Assembly (NCBI GenBank): GCA_902781315.1
Contig: CACZIT010000006.1
Location: 53,730 to 117,729, forward strand
Direction: 5' to 3'
DNA from: an uncultured Prevotellaceae bacterium
GTDB taxonomy: Bacteria > Bacteroidota > Bacteroidia > Bacteroidales > Bacteroidaceae
DNA: 64,000 bases
This document shows, piece after piece, positions 26,549-36,632 of this stretch. A model generated the notes under the pieces. It ran no database searches and was not told where the DNA came from. It was given only the letters and a program-made list of their open reading frames with translations. How positions within the stretch are numbered: the first letter of the stretch is position 1; the number at the start of each line of letters is the position of its first letter. Made by a program: the position numbers and the translations under genes.

Positions 26549-26581
26549 GCAAAGTTACGAATAAGTGAGCGAAATGCCAAA
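26549..26581 (-). promoter_or_regulatory. metG promoter, distal (cassette A)
   Basis: On the minus strand: TTTG at 26581-26578, 20-nt spacer, TAACTTTGC at 26557-26549. The spacer contains CATTTCGCTCACTTATTCG, also found at 34450-34481 and, with one change, twice at 53192-53308. Confidence 0.75.
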
Positions 26582-26620
26582 TTTTAGATGTTTTTTCGCC
26601 TTCGTATGATAAATAATTCG

Positions 26621-26629
26621 TATTTTTGC
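26621..26629 (+). promoter_or_regulatory. -7 box of dprA
   Basis: TATTTTTGC at 26621-26629 matches the -7 consensus. A good TTTG at 19-20 nt upstream is not seen. The dprA start codons at 26648 and 26657 follow. Confidence 0.6.
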
Positions 26630-26656
26630 ATCTTGATAAAAAAAGAGATGCGAACT

Positions 26657-27781
26657 ATGAAAGAACAGGAAACGCTGAGTGCCATTGCGCTGACCCACAT
26701 CAGCTATTTGAATCTGCCCACCCTGCTTGCGCTCTATCAGCAAGTAGGCTCGGCGCGTGACATCGTGGCCCACGGCCAGAACATTCGTGACCTGCTGCCC
26801 GATGCCAGCGATCGGCTGGTGGAGGCTTTTCGCGGCATAGACAGCGCCCTGCGCTTTGCCGAGAGCGAACTGCGCACTGTCGAGTCGATGGGCATCAGAC
26901 CGCTGACGATGGGCGACGAGGACTATCCGCAACGGCTGGCAGAATGTCCTGACGCGCCGTTGGTGCTCTACTATAAGGGCACGGCCAACCTGAACCAGAC
27001 ACGTGTGGTCAGCATTGTGGGCACGCGTCGGGCCACGCCCTACGGGCAGGACCTGATACGGCGTTTCATGAGTGAGTTGCGCATGCTTTGTCCGCAGGTG
27101 TTGGTGGTGAGCGGCCTTGCCTATGGCATCGATATCTGTGCCCATCGCGAGGCACTGGCGCAGGGCTACGAGACTGTGGGTGTGCTGGCTCACGGGCTGG
27201 ACGACCTCTATCCGCCACGTCATCGGCAGACGGCCGATGAGATGCTGCAGCGGGGTGGTTTGCTGACCGAGTTCCCCACCGGTACGCGCCCAGACAAAGT
27301 GAACTTTGTGCGCCGCAACCGCATTGTGGCCGGCATAGCCGACGCCACGCTACTGGTGGAGAGTGCTGCCCATGGCGGAGGACTCATCACCACTCGCATA
27401 GCCCGCGACTACAACCGCGACGTGTTTGCCTTCCCCGGTGCCGTGGGAGCGCCCTACAGCGAGGGTTGCAACCAACTCATCAGAGACCACGGTGCTGAGC
27501 TCGTGACGTCGGCCCGCGATATGGTTGAGGCCATGGGCTGGCAGACCGATGCGCAGCTCAGCGAAGCCCAGTCGAAAGGCATCGAGCGGCAACTGTTCCC
27601 CGAACTGACTGAGGAGGAACAACGGGTTGTAGCTCTGCTGAGCCGCCAGAACGACCTGCAGGTGAACACACTAAGCGTGCAGAGCAATCTGCCCGTAGGT
27701 AGGTTGGCAGCGTTGCTCTTCTCGTTGGAAATGAAGGGGGTAGTGAAGACGCTCGCAGGGGGAACTTACCATTTGCTTTAG
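26657..27781 (+). CDS. dprA: DNA-processing protein DprA
   Basis: Loads RecA onto incoming single-stranded DNA during natural transformation. The 374-residue protein has an N-terminal SAM-like helical part (about 1-75), the Rossmann-like DprA core (about 85-290: VSIVGTRRATPYG, then SGLAYGID, GGLLTEFP and RRNRIVAGIADATLLVES), and a C-terminal winged-helix domain (about 310-374, LPVGRLAALLFSLEMKGVV). An in-frame ATG at 26648 is an equally possible start. Convergent with the hybrid regulator; the gap (27782-27835) holds CCCTTTAA-type repeats like those at 3059-3112. Confidence 0.95.
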   Translation: MKEQETLSAIALTHISYLNLPTLLALYQQVGSARDIVAHGQNIRDLLPDASDRLVEAFRGIDSALRFAESELRTVESMGIRPLTMGDEDYPQRLAECPDAPLVLYYKGTANLNQTRVVSIVGTRRATPYGQDLIRRFMSELRMLCPQVLVVSGLAYGIDICAHREALAQGYETVGVLAHGLDDLYPPRHRQTADEMLQRGGLLTEFPTGTRPDKVNFVRRNRIVAGIADATLLVESAAHGGGLITTRIARDYNRDVFAFPGAVGAPYSEGCNQLIRDHGAELVTSARDMVEAMGWQTDAQLSEAQSKGIERQLFPELTEEEQRVVALLSRQNDLQVNTLSVQSNLPVGRLAALLFSLEMKGVVKTLAGGTYHLL

Positions 27782-27835
27782 GTCCTTTATACCCTTCCAC
27801 TCCCCTTTAAGCCTTTTACGTCCTTTAATAAAAAA

Positions 27836-30676
27836 CTACTTCGTCTTCCTGAACTGCGTGGGCGTCTGACCCGTGGTCTGCTTGAAGGAGCGGCTGAAGT
27901 AGCCCAGGTCGTCGTAGCCACACTTCTGGGCTACCTCGCTGATGGGCATCTCGGGATAGGCCGTGAGCAGACGCTTGGCGTGCGACATGCGCATCTGCAA
28001 GACGAAGGCCGACGTGGTCTGACCGGTGATGGCCTGCAACTTCCTGTTGAGTTGCGCACGGCTCACAAACATGTGGCTGGCAATGGTCTCGGCATCCACC
28101 TGGTTGTTCTTCATCTGCATATTGATGACTTCCTTCAACTTCCTGATGAAGTCGCGGTCGGCGGGCTTCAGCATGTCCTCGGCGGGCTGTTCCTCCTTCT
28201 CCTCGCGCAAGGCCTTGGCCATGTATTCGCGCATCTGGCGACGCTGCTGCAGCAGTTTCGTCAGTCTCACCTGCAACTCCTCCTGATTGAAAGGCTTCAC
28301 CAGATAGGCGTCGGCACCGGCTTCCAGACCTGCCACGCGGTCTTGTTCGGTGCTCTTGGCTGTGATGACGATGATCGGGATGTGGCCCAGCAGTTCCGAC
28401 GCCCTGACGCGGCGGCACAGTTCCAGGCCGTTGGTGCCCGGCATCATCAGGTCGGTGATGATGACGTCGGGCATGATGTCGCGCGCCTTGGCGATGCCCT
28501 CGTCACCGTCCTTGGCATAGAAGACGCTGTAGGTCTTCTGATCGAGCAATTCGCCGATGTAGAAGGCCACGTCGCTGTTGTCCTCGACGATGAGCACGCG
28601 GTTGCGCGAGTCGATGGTAGTCTCGTCGTCGGGCAGAAGGGGTTGCTCGTCGTCGTCAGTGGGTTGCGACTGACTCTTGTATTTGTCGATGTCGAAGAGC
28701 GGCAGTTCGTCTGTGCCGTGGCGCAATGGCAACGTGACGGTCATCGTGGTGCCTTTGCCCCGCTCGCTCTTGCAGTTGATGGTGCCTTTCATGGCTTCCA
28801 CAATCTGCTGCACCAGCGAAAGTCCGATGCCTGTGCCGATGCTCTGGGTGTCGCCCTCGGCCTGATAGAATGCCTCGAAGATATGGGGTAGCGCCTCCTT
28901 GGGAATGCCCGAACCGTTGTCGCTGACCACAAGGCACAACGTGTCGGGTGTAGGCAGCGACGTCTCCACGTGCACGCGGCCTTGTGGCTCGGTGTGCTTG
29001 AAACTGTTGGAGAGCAGATTGACGAGAATCTTTTCCATGTAGTCGGGCACGAAGTCCATCTTCACCATGTTCTGCTCAGGGGTGTAGATGAGTTCTATGC
29101 GTTTCTGCTGAGCATACTGCCGGTAGTTCTCGATGCCCATGCGGATGAAGGCAATGACGTTGCCGTGCTGCCAGTTGGCATCGCCGATGGAGGTTTTCAC
29201 CTTCGATATGTCGAGCAGTTGGTTGATGAGGTCGAGCAGGTGGCTGCCCTGTCGCTCTATGGCGCGGGCGTAGTCCTGTACCTTCTCGCGGTTCGTGGTG
29301 GGCTGGCCAACCTGCTGGGCCAGTCCCAGGATGACCGAGAGCGGTGTGCGGAACTCGTGGGTGATGTTGGTGAAGAAGCGTTCGCGCGTAGTCTGTATGT
29401 GGCGCAGCAGAAGACGTTCGCGACTGCGCGAGCGCAGCACGTAGCTCATGATGGCGAACAGCAGGGCACCGATGATGAGGATGGCAACGAGCAGACTGAA
29501 GGCCAGCACTTTCAGCGATCGCTCCTGTCGGGCGTCTTCCTTAGCCCGCTGCAACTGGTCGTTGCTGCGTTGCCGCTCGGTCTTGATGCGCAGGTTTTGA
29601 ATCTGGTTCATGGTGTGCATGTTGACGGTGCTGTCGTTGTACTGGTCGTACTTCCGATAGTGGTCGAGGGCCTGCGCGGTCTTTCCCTCGCGTTCGTATA
29701 GGATGTAGTAGATGTGGTGTATGCGGGCCAGATGCTCCTTCGACGAGATGGCCGTGGCCTGCTTGAAGGCCTGCTCCAGATAGTCCTGTGCCCGTTGGAT
29801 GTTGCCTTGTTTGATGCTGATGTTGGCCAGTGCCAGACAGGGTTCCAGCCAGTGCCAGATGTCATGGCTCTTCTCCAGCAGGTTGTAGGCGGTCTGGTAT
29901 TCGGCGATGGCCTTGTCGAAATGGTGCTGGCGCTCGTAGAGATTGCCTATGTGGGTATGGCAGAGTCCCATGCCCACGGTGCTGTTTGCTTTCTTGTTTT
30001 TCTCAAATGATCGCTGGTAGTACACCAGTGCCGAATCCGTCTGTCCGGCTCCCTCGTAGACGGCTCCGAGGTTGGCCAGGTTGATGGCCTGTCCGAGTTC
30101 GCTGCCCAGCCGCGTCTCGGTGGCCAGCGCCACGCGGAAGATGCTGTCGGCCAGTTCGTTGTTGCCCAGTTGCAGATAGACGTTGCCCAGTCCGTTGAGC
30201 GAGACGGTGTAGTTCTTGCTGGCCTCGTCGCTCGTCTTGTCGGAATACTGCATGCAGAGGTTCAGCGCGCGGTAGTGTTCTTCAGATGCCATGTCGAGCA
30301 TGCCCACGCGGCGGTAGTCGGTGGCCAGGTTGTTCAGGCAGCGCACCAGCTCGGCCGTGTCGCCCGCCTGCTCGGCTGCCTCCACGCTCTTGCGGTGGTG
30401 CTCGATGGCTATGTCGAAGAGGCTGTTGTCGCGGTAGTAGCGGCCCAAGGCTCTGTGGCTCACGGCCACGCCCAGCAGGTTCTTGGTCTTTTTGTAGGCC
30501 GTCAGCATGGTCTGCAGACTGTCGGGATTGCGGTGGCTGTTCACGATGCTGTCAATGTACAGCGACTCGCTTTGGCGAGCGGGCGCAGGTGCCTGGCGGT
30601 GGCAGGCTGTCAGCGTCGCAACCAGGGCGAAGATAACGGCAATTGTGCTCTTGGACATGGTCAGTGTATGCTTCAT
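27836..30676 (-). CDS. hybrid two-component sensor/response regulator with TPR sensor and AraC output
   Basis: A 946-residue one-protein two-component system. Lipoprotein-like leader (LTAC) then about nine TPR helices (about 50-370: VSHRALGRYYRDNSLFDIAI, NLANLGAVYEGAGQTDSALV); membrane helix near 395-415; HisKA with H440 in NITHEFRTPLS; HATPase (N box NLLSNSFKH, DNGSGIP, GTGIGLSL); receiver with D742 in VIITDLMMPG and VKPF; and a C-terminal AraC HTH (SRAQLNRKLQAITG, CGYDDLGYFSRSFKQTTGQTP). Unlike polysaccharide-linked HTCS it has TPRs rather than Reg_prop propellers, and no SusCD genes adjoin. The ATG at 30676 is chosen; 30658 would remove the first residues of the leader. Target genes unknown. 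Confidence 0.93.
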   Translation of the reverse strand: MKHTLTMSKSTIAVIFALVATLTACHRQAPAPARQSESLYIDSIVNSHRNPDSLQTMLTAYKKTKNLLGVAVSHRALGRYYRDNSLFDIAIEHHRKSVEAAEQAGDTAELVRCLNNLATDYRRVGMLDMASEEHYRALNLCMQYSDKTSDEASKNYTVSLNGLGNVYLQLGNNELADSIFRVALATETRLGSELGQAINLANLGAVYEGAGQTDSALVYYQRSFEKNKKANSTVGMGLCHTHIGNLYERQHHFDKAIAEYQTAYNLLEKSHDIWHWLEPCLALANISIKQGNIQRAQDYLEQAFKQATAISSKEHLARIHHIYYILYEREGKTAQALDHYRKYDQYNDSTVNMHTMNQIQNLRIKTERQRSNDQLQRAKEDARQERSLKVLAFSLLVAILIIGALLFAIMSYVLRSRSRERLLLRHIQTTRERFFTNITHEFRTPLSVILGLAQQVGQPTTNREKVQDYARAIERQGSHLLDLINQLLDISKVKTSIGDANWQHGNVIAFIRMGIENYRQYAQQKRIELIYTPEQNMVKMDFVPDYMEKILVNLLSNSFKHTEPQGRVHVETSLPTPDTLCLVVSDNGSGIPKEALPHIFEAFYQAEGDTQSIGTGIGLSLVQQIVEAMKGTINCKSERGKGTTMTVTLPLRHGTDELPLFDIDKYKSQSQPTDDDEQPLLPDDETTIDSRNRVLIVEDNSDVAFYIGELLDQKTYSVFYAKDGDEGIAKARDIMPDVIITDLMMPGTNGLELCRRVRASELLGHIPIIVITAKSTEQDRVAGLEAGADAYLVKPFNQEELQVRLTKLLQQRRQMREYMAKALREEKEEQPAEDMLKPADRDFIRKLKEVINMQMKNNQVDAETIASHMFVSRAQLNRKLQAITGQTTSAFVLQMRMSHAKRLLTAYPEMPISEVAQKCGYDDLGYFSRSFKQTTGQTPTQFRKTK

Positions 30677-30742
30677 ATATAATATAAGGAGACGGATGAT
30701 TGTCAGTTTTGCAACCACAAAAATAGTAAAAGGTTTTCATCC

Positions 30743-30768
30743 AGAGCACACGGGGTGCTCTTTTTTTT
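30743..30768 (+). terminator. intrinsic terminator upstream of coaD
   Basis: AGAGCAC (30743-30749) and GTGCTCT (30755-30761) form a tight 7-bp stem with a 5-nt loop, followed by eight T. It points to the right, but no plus-strand gene lies before it for 3 kb. It may stop antisense transcripts or insulate the coaD promoter. Confidence 0.7.
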
Positions 30769-30811
30769 ATTAAAAAATGCAAAGATTGCCGTTTCTTCTA
30801 AAATAATGGCT

Positions 30812-30820
30812 ACTTTTGCA
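30812..30820 (+). promoter_or_regulatory. -7 box of coaD (leaderless candidate)
   Basis: TACTTTTGC at 30812-30820 lies 7 nt before the first ATG (30828) and 10 nt before the second (30831). The -33 position has only a partial match (TTGC). Confidence 0.6.
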
Positions 30821-30827
30821 GTAAGAT

Positions 30828-31280
30828 ATGATGAAAACAGGACTGTTTGTAGGAACCTTCGACCCCTTCACTGTGGGTCATCAGTCGGTGGTTCGCAGGG
30901 CGCTCTGCATCTTCGACCGCTTAGTGATTGGCGTGGGCATCAACACGGGCAAGAACCCGCTGCTGAAGCCCGAGGAGCGCGTGCAGGCCATCAGCCGCCT
31001 CTATGACGGCGACGACCGCGTGCAGGTGGTGGCCTACGACGGTCTGACGGTCGACCTGGCCCAGGAGTGTGGTGCCGTGGCCATCGTGAAGGGCGTGCGC
31101 TCGGTGAAGGACTTCGAGAGCGAGCGCGAGCAGGCCGACGTGAACCGCCGCCTGACGGGCATCGAGACCATCCTGCTGCTGGCCGAACCAGGTATGGAGG
31201 CCGTGTCGTCGTCGACGGTGCGCGAACTGCGCCGCTTCGGTCGCGACGTCACAGCGTTTCTGCCAAAGCTTGAACCTTGA
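30828..31280 (+). CDS. coaD: phosphopantetheine adenylyltransferase
   Basis: Fourth step of coenzyme A synthesis: 4'-phosphopantetheine plus ATP to dephospho-CoA. 150 residues, family length. N-terminal nucleotidyltransferase motif GLFVGTFDPFTVGHQSVV with the conserved T/H-x-G-H; later 'VKGVRSVKDFESEREQADVN' and 'SSSTVRELRRFGRDV', which is the ISSTxVRE-type motif. A second ATG three bases later is equally possible. ybeY follows after a 72-bp heptamer-repeat spacer. Confidence 0.95.
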   Translation: MMKTGLFVGTFDPFTVGHQSVVRRALCIFDRLVIGVGINTGKNPLLKPEERVQAISRLYDGDDRVQVVAYDGLTVDLAQECGAVAIVKGVRSVKDFESEREQADVNRRLTGIETILLLAEPGMEAVSSSTVRELRRFGRDVTAFLPKLEP

Positions 31281-31310
31281 ATTTTGAACTTTGAACTTTG
31301 AACTTTGAAC
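31270..31310. repeat. TTTGAAC heptamer repeats after coaD
   Basis: About five 7-bp units (TTTGAAC with variants) run from the last codons of coaD into the coaD-ybeY spacer. This is the reverse complement of the GGTTCAA-type repeats inside the FecR gene. Confidence 0.7.
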
Positions 31311-31352
31311 GCGCTGCAGGCGCATTTGAACCATACAGAACATTCTTATCCA

Positions 31353-31772
31353 ATGATTACATACCAGAGCGAGGGCGTGCGCATGCCCAATATAAAAAAG
31401 CGCCAAACCACACAGTGGATTAAGGCCGTGGCTGCATCCTACGGCAAAAAGGTAGGCGAGATTGGCTATCTCTTCTGCAACGACGAACACATTCTGGAAG
31501 TCAATCGCGAATACCTGGGCCACGACTACTACACCGACATCATCACCTTCGACTATTGCGAAGGCGACGTGCTTTCGGGCGACCTCGTCATCTCGCTCGA
31601 TACCGTGCGCTCGAATGCCGAACTCTTCCAGAAAACGTATGAGGAAGAGCTGCACCGCGTCATCATCCACGGCGTTCTCCACCTATGTGGCATCAACGAC
31701 AAGGGACCGGGCGAACGCGAAATCATGGAGGCTGCCGAGAACCGGGCGCTCACCCTTCTCGCCAGCCTCTAA
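31353..31772 (+). CDS. ybeY: endoribonuclease YbeY (rRNA maturation)
   Basis: Single-strand endoribonuclease for 16S rRNA 3'-end maturation and ribosome quality control. 139 residues from ATG 31353 (MITYQSEGVRMP), chosen because upstream codons come from the heptamer spacer. Family signs: LFCNDEHILEVNREYLGHDYYTDIITFDY and the metal site HGVLHLCGINDKGPGE. The third histidine of the common H-x3-H-x5-H metal site is replaced here (position after IND is K). As I recall, Bacteroidetes members often deviate here. Likely co-transcribed with coaD. Confidence 0.92.
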   Translation: MITYQSEGVRMPNIKKRQTTQWIKAVAASYGKKVGEIGYLFCNDEHILEVNREYLGHDYYTDIITFDYCEGDVLSGDLVISLDTVRSNAELFQKTYEEELHRVIIHGVLHLCGINDKGPGEREIMEAAENRALTLLASL

Positions 31773-31854
31773 GTTCTCCACTCGACCCGCAGGGGCACTT
31801 CCTTTCTCCACTACGTTACGAAAGCGGTAAAACCGAGCGCGCAACGAAGAAAAA

Positions 31855-34410
<2,556 letters not shown>

Positions 34411-34449
34411 AAGCGTAGTCTTCAGATTTTTTTATAGAAAAATTCGGCT

Positions 34450-34481
34450 GCAAAGTTACGAATAAGTGAGCGAAATGCAAA
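34450..34481 (-). promoter_or_regulatory. promoter of the second CotH gene (cassette A)
   Basis: Minus strand: TTTG at 34481-34478, 19-nt spacer, TAACTTTGC at 34458-34450. The spacer is CATTTCGCTCACTTATTCG, the same as at metG distal. The leader to the ATG at 34410 is about 35 nt. Confidence 0.85.
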
Positions 34482-34561
34482 GCAAAAACCGAGTTTTTTG
34501 TTTCATTTCTCGTAGTCAGACGATACTGAGAATCATGCAAGTAGGCCCGTTTGATGCATAG

Positions 34562-34714
34562 GCAGATAGGACATAGTGCCTGCAAACCATGCTTCCTATA
34601 AAGCAAAACAATTTATTTTGCCGACCAAAACAAGTTGTTTTACCGACCAAAACAAGTTGTTTTACTTTGCAAAACACCTTGTTTTACTTCATCAACTCTA
34701 TGCTTTGGATGCAT
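34562..34714. repeat. 22-bp tandem repeat array upstream of tryptophanase
   Basis: Four clear units start at 34605, 34627, 34649 and 34671. The best pair begins AAAACAAGTTGTTTTACC and is identical over the first 18 bp. Each unit is itself a near-palindrome (AAAACAA/TTGTTTT). More degenerate 21-22-bp units extend to both sides. The period and AAA...TTT layout match the array at 10425-10556. The remainder of the 34411-34948 gap holds promoters of both neighbours and no convincing gene. Confidence 0.75.
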
Positions 34715-34850
34715 CGAACGGTGCTGCTGGATACATCAGCTGGTGGGTTTTCCGTAAGGGAACGATGATTCTGCTCTTTTATTCCTGCAGTTTCAGGTCG
34801 GGCTCAAGACCCTTTCATTGATAATGGCAGCGTCGAAAATGAAGAAAAAA

Positions 34851-34883
34851 TTTGGTTGGTTGGCGTTTTTTCACTACTTTTGC
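34851..34883 (+). promoter_or_regulatory. core promoter of tnaA
   Basis: TTTG at 34851-34854, 20-nt spacer, TACTTTTGC at 34875-34883. The leader to the ATG at 34949 is about 60 nt. No tnaC-like leader peptide with a conserved Trp codon is visible in it. Confidence 0.85.
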
Positions 34884-34948
34884 ATGTTGGAAAGTGTTAC
34901 ATACCATGTTTAGAACAACAATAATCTAATCAAAACAAAGGAAAACCT

Positions 34949-36322
34949 ATGGAACTACCATTTGCAGAAGCGTGGAAGATCAAGATGGTCGAGCCGCTCC
35001 GTAAGAGCACCCGCGCAGAGAGAGAGCAGTGGCTGAAGGAAGCCCACTACAACGTATTCATGCTGAAGGCCGAGCAGGTATATATTGACTGCCTGACCGA
35101 CTCGGGAACCGGCGCCATGAGCGACCGCCAGTGGTCGGCCATGATGCTGGGCGACGAGAGCTATGCCGGCGCCACGTCGTTCTACCGGTTCGAAGAGGTG
35201 GTGCAGCGCATCTTCGGCTTCAAATATGTCATCCCCACCCATCAGGGTCGCGCTGCTGAAAACGTGCTGTTCTCCTATCTGGTGAAGGAAGGTAACGTCG
35301 TGCCGGGCAATGCCCACTTCGACACGACGAAGGGCCACATTGAGTACCGCAAGGCAAAGGCCATCGACGTCACCATCGACGAGGCCAAGGACACGCAGCT
35401 GGAACTGCCGTTCAAGGGCAACGTTTCGCTGGAGAAACTGGAGAAGGTGCTCCGCGAGAACGAGGGCAACGTGCCCTTCATGGTGCTGACGGTGACGAAC
35501 AACACCGTGGGCGGTCAGCCGGTGTCGATGAAGAACATCCGCGAGACCTGCGAACTGTGCCACAAGTACGGCGTGCCCGTGGTGATGGACTCGGCCCGCT
35601 TTGCCGAGAACTCCTACTTCATCAAGACGCGTGAGGAAGGCTATGCCGACAAGACCATCAAGGAGATTGCCCGCGAGATGTATTCGTATGTGGATGGCAT
35701 GACGATGTCGGCCAAGAAGGACGGACTGGTGAACATGGGTGGTTTCATCGCTACCAACCGCGAGGACTGGTACGAGGGTGCCAAGCAGTTCTGCATCCCG
35801 TTCGAGGGATTCCTGACCTACGGCGGTCTGAACGGCCGCGACCTGAACGCGCTGGCTGTCGGTCTGGACGAGAACACGGAGTTCCCGATGCTCGAGACGC
35901 GCATCCACCAGGTGCAGTATCTGGCCAAAAAACTCGACGAGTACGGCATTCCCTATCAGCGTCCCGTGGGTGGTCATGCTCTGTTCATCGATGCCGACAA
36001 GGTGTTGTGCAACGTGCCGAAGGAGGAGTTCCCTGCTCAGACGCTCACGTGCGAGCTGTATCTCGAGGCTGGCATCCGCGGCTGCGAGATAGGCTATATT
36101 CTGGCCGACCGCGACCCCGTGACGCGCGAGAACCGCTTCGGTGGTCTCGACCTGCTGCGCCTCTGCATAGCACGCCGCGTCTACACCGACAACCACATGG
36201 ACGTGATTGCTGCCGCCCTGAAGAACGTGTACGACCGTCGTGCCGAGATTACGCGTGGTGTAGCCATCGAGTGGGAAGCCCCGCTGATGCGCCACTTCAC
36301 CGTGCAGCTGAAACGATTGTAA
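34949..36322 (+). CDS. tnaA: tryptophanase (tryptophan indole-lyase)
   Basis: PLP enzyme splitting tryptophan to indole, pyruvate and ammonia. The 457-residue protein matches beta-eliminating lyases throughout: LTDSGTGAMSD, PTHQGRAAENV, VVMDSARFAENSYFIK, and the PLP-lysine segment MTMSAKKDGLVNMGG (K256/K257). MDSARFAENSYFIK and MSAKKD agree with E. coli TnaA, while tyrosine phenol-lyase has DATRCVENAYFIK and MSGKKD. That supports tryptophanase, though specificity between the two cannot be proven by eye. Indole production by gut Prevotella relatives is expected from such a gene. There is no adjacent tnaB permease. A T-tailed hairpin follows. Confidence 0.88.
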   Translation: MELPFAEAWKIKMVEPLRKSTRAEREQWLKEAHYNVFMLKAEQVYIDCLTDSGTGAMSDRQWSAMMLGDESYAGATSFYRFEEVVQRIFGFKYVIPTHQGRAAENVLFSYLVKEGNVVPGNAHFDTTKGHIEYRKAKAIDVTIDEAKDTQLELPFKGNVSLEKLEKVLRENEGNVPFMVLTVTNNTVGGQPVSMKNIRETCELCHKYGVPVVMDSARFAENSYFIKTREEGYADKTIKEIAREMYSYVDGMTMSAKKDGLVNMGGFIATNREDWYEGAKQFCIPFEGFLTYGGLNGRDLNALAVGLDENTEFPMLETRIHQVQYLAKKLDEYGIPYQRPVGGHALFIDADKVLCNVPKEEFPAQTLTCELYLEAGIRGCEIGYILADRDPVTRENRFGGLDLLRLCIARRVYTDNHMDVIAAALKNVYDRRAEITRGVAIEWEAPLMRHFTVQLKRL

Positions 36323-36333
36323 GAGTCTCCCCC

Positions 36334-36369
36334 TCCCCCCTCCCCCCCAAGGGAGGGGGGATTTTTTTT
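36334..36369 (+). terminator. terminator of tnaA
   Basis: TCCCCCCTCCC (36334-36344) and GGGAGGGGGGA (36351-36361) form an 11-bp stem with a 6-nt loop, then eight T. It is built from the same GC-rich words as the repeats that follow. Confidence 0.85.
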
Positions 36370-36484
36370 AACGGTTATCCCTCTGAGTGTAGGGACGGGG
36401 AATGCCCCCATCCTTACAAAAGAATGGGATGATAGGACTATATCGAAAATTTCCCTACATTTTAATAGAATTAAGAAAGGGTAA

Positions 36485-36623
36485 TAAAAACCCCTCCCTT
36501 GGGGAGGGGGAGGGGTGGGCTGTAGGGGTATAAAAAACCCCTCCCTTGGGGAGGGGAAGGGGTGGGCTGTAGGGGTATAAAAAACCCCTCCTTTAGGGAG
36601 GGGGAGGGGTGGGCTGTAGGGGG
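36485..36623. repeat. three tandem GC-rich palindromic elements
   Basis: Three copies with a period of about 47 bp each contain AAAACCCCTCCCTT, GGGGAGGGG(G/A)AGGGG, then TGGGCTGTAGGGG. Together with the tnaA terminator they fill the 310-bp gap between tnaA and the phosphate transporter. Related elements are at 9802-9845 (in prmC), 39155-39240 and 50382-50408. The middle of the gap (36370-36480) shows nothing recognisable. Confidence 0.85.
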
Positions 36624-36632
36624 TGTATTCGT

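Noticed and set aside
34604-34691. 22-bp units considered as a CRISPR array
   Set aside because: Units are contiguous without spacers, are shorter than CRISPR repeats, and there are no cas genes.
34884-34948. Search for a TnaC-like leader peptide before tnaA
   Set aside because: No short ORF with a tryptophan codon and following proline is visible in the roughly 60-nt leader.
34955-36295. 446-codon minus-strand frame antisense to tryptophanase
   Set aside because: Same codon-complement effect; no domain, no start signal, and tnaA is certain.
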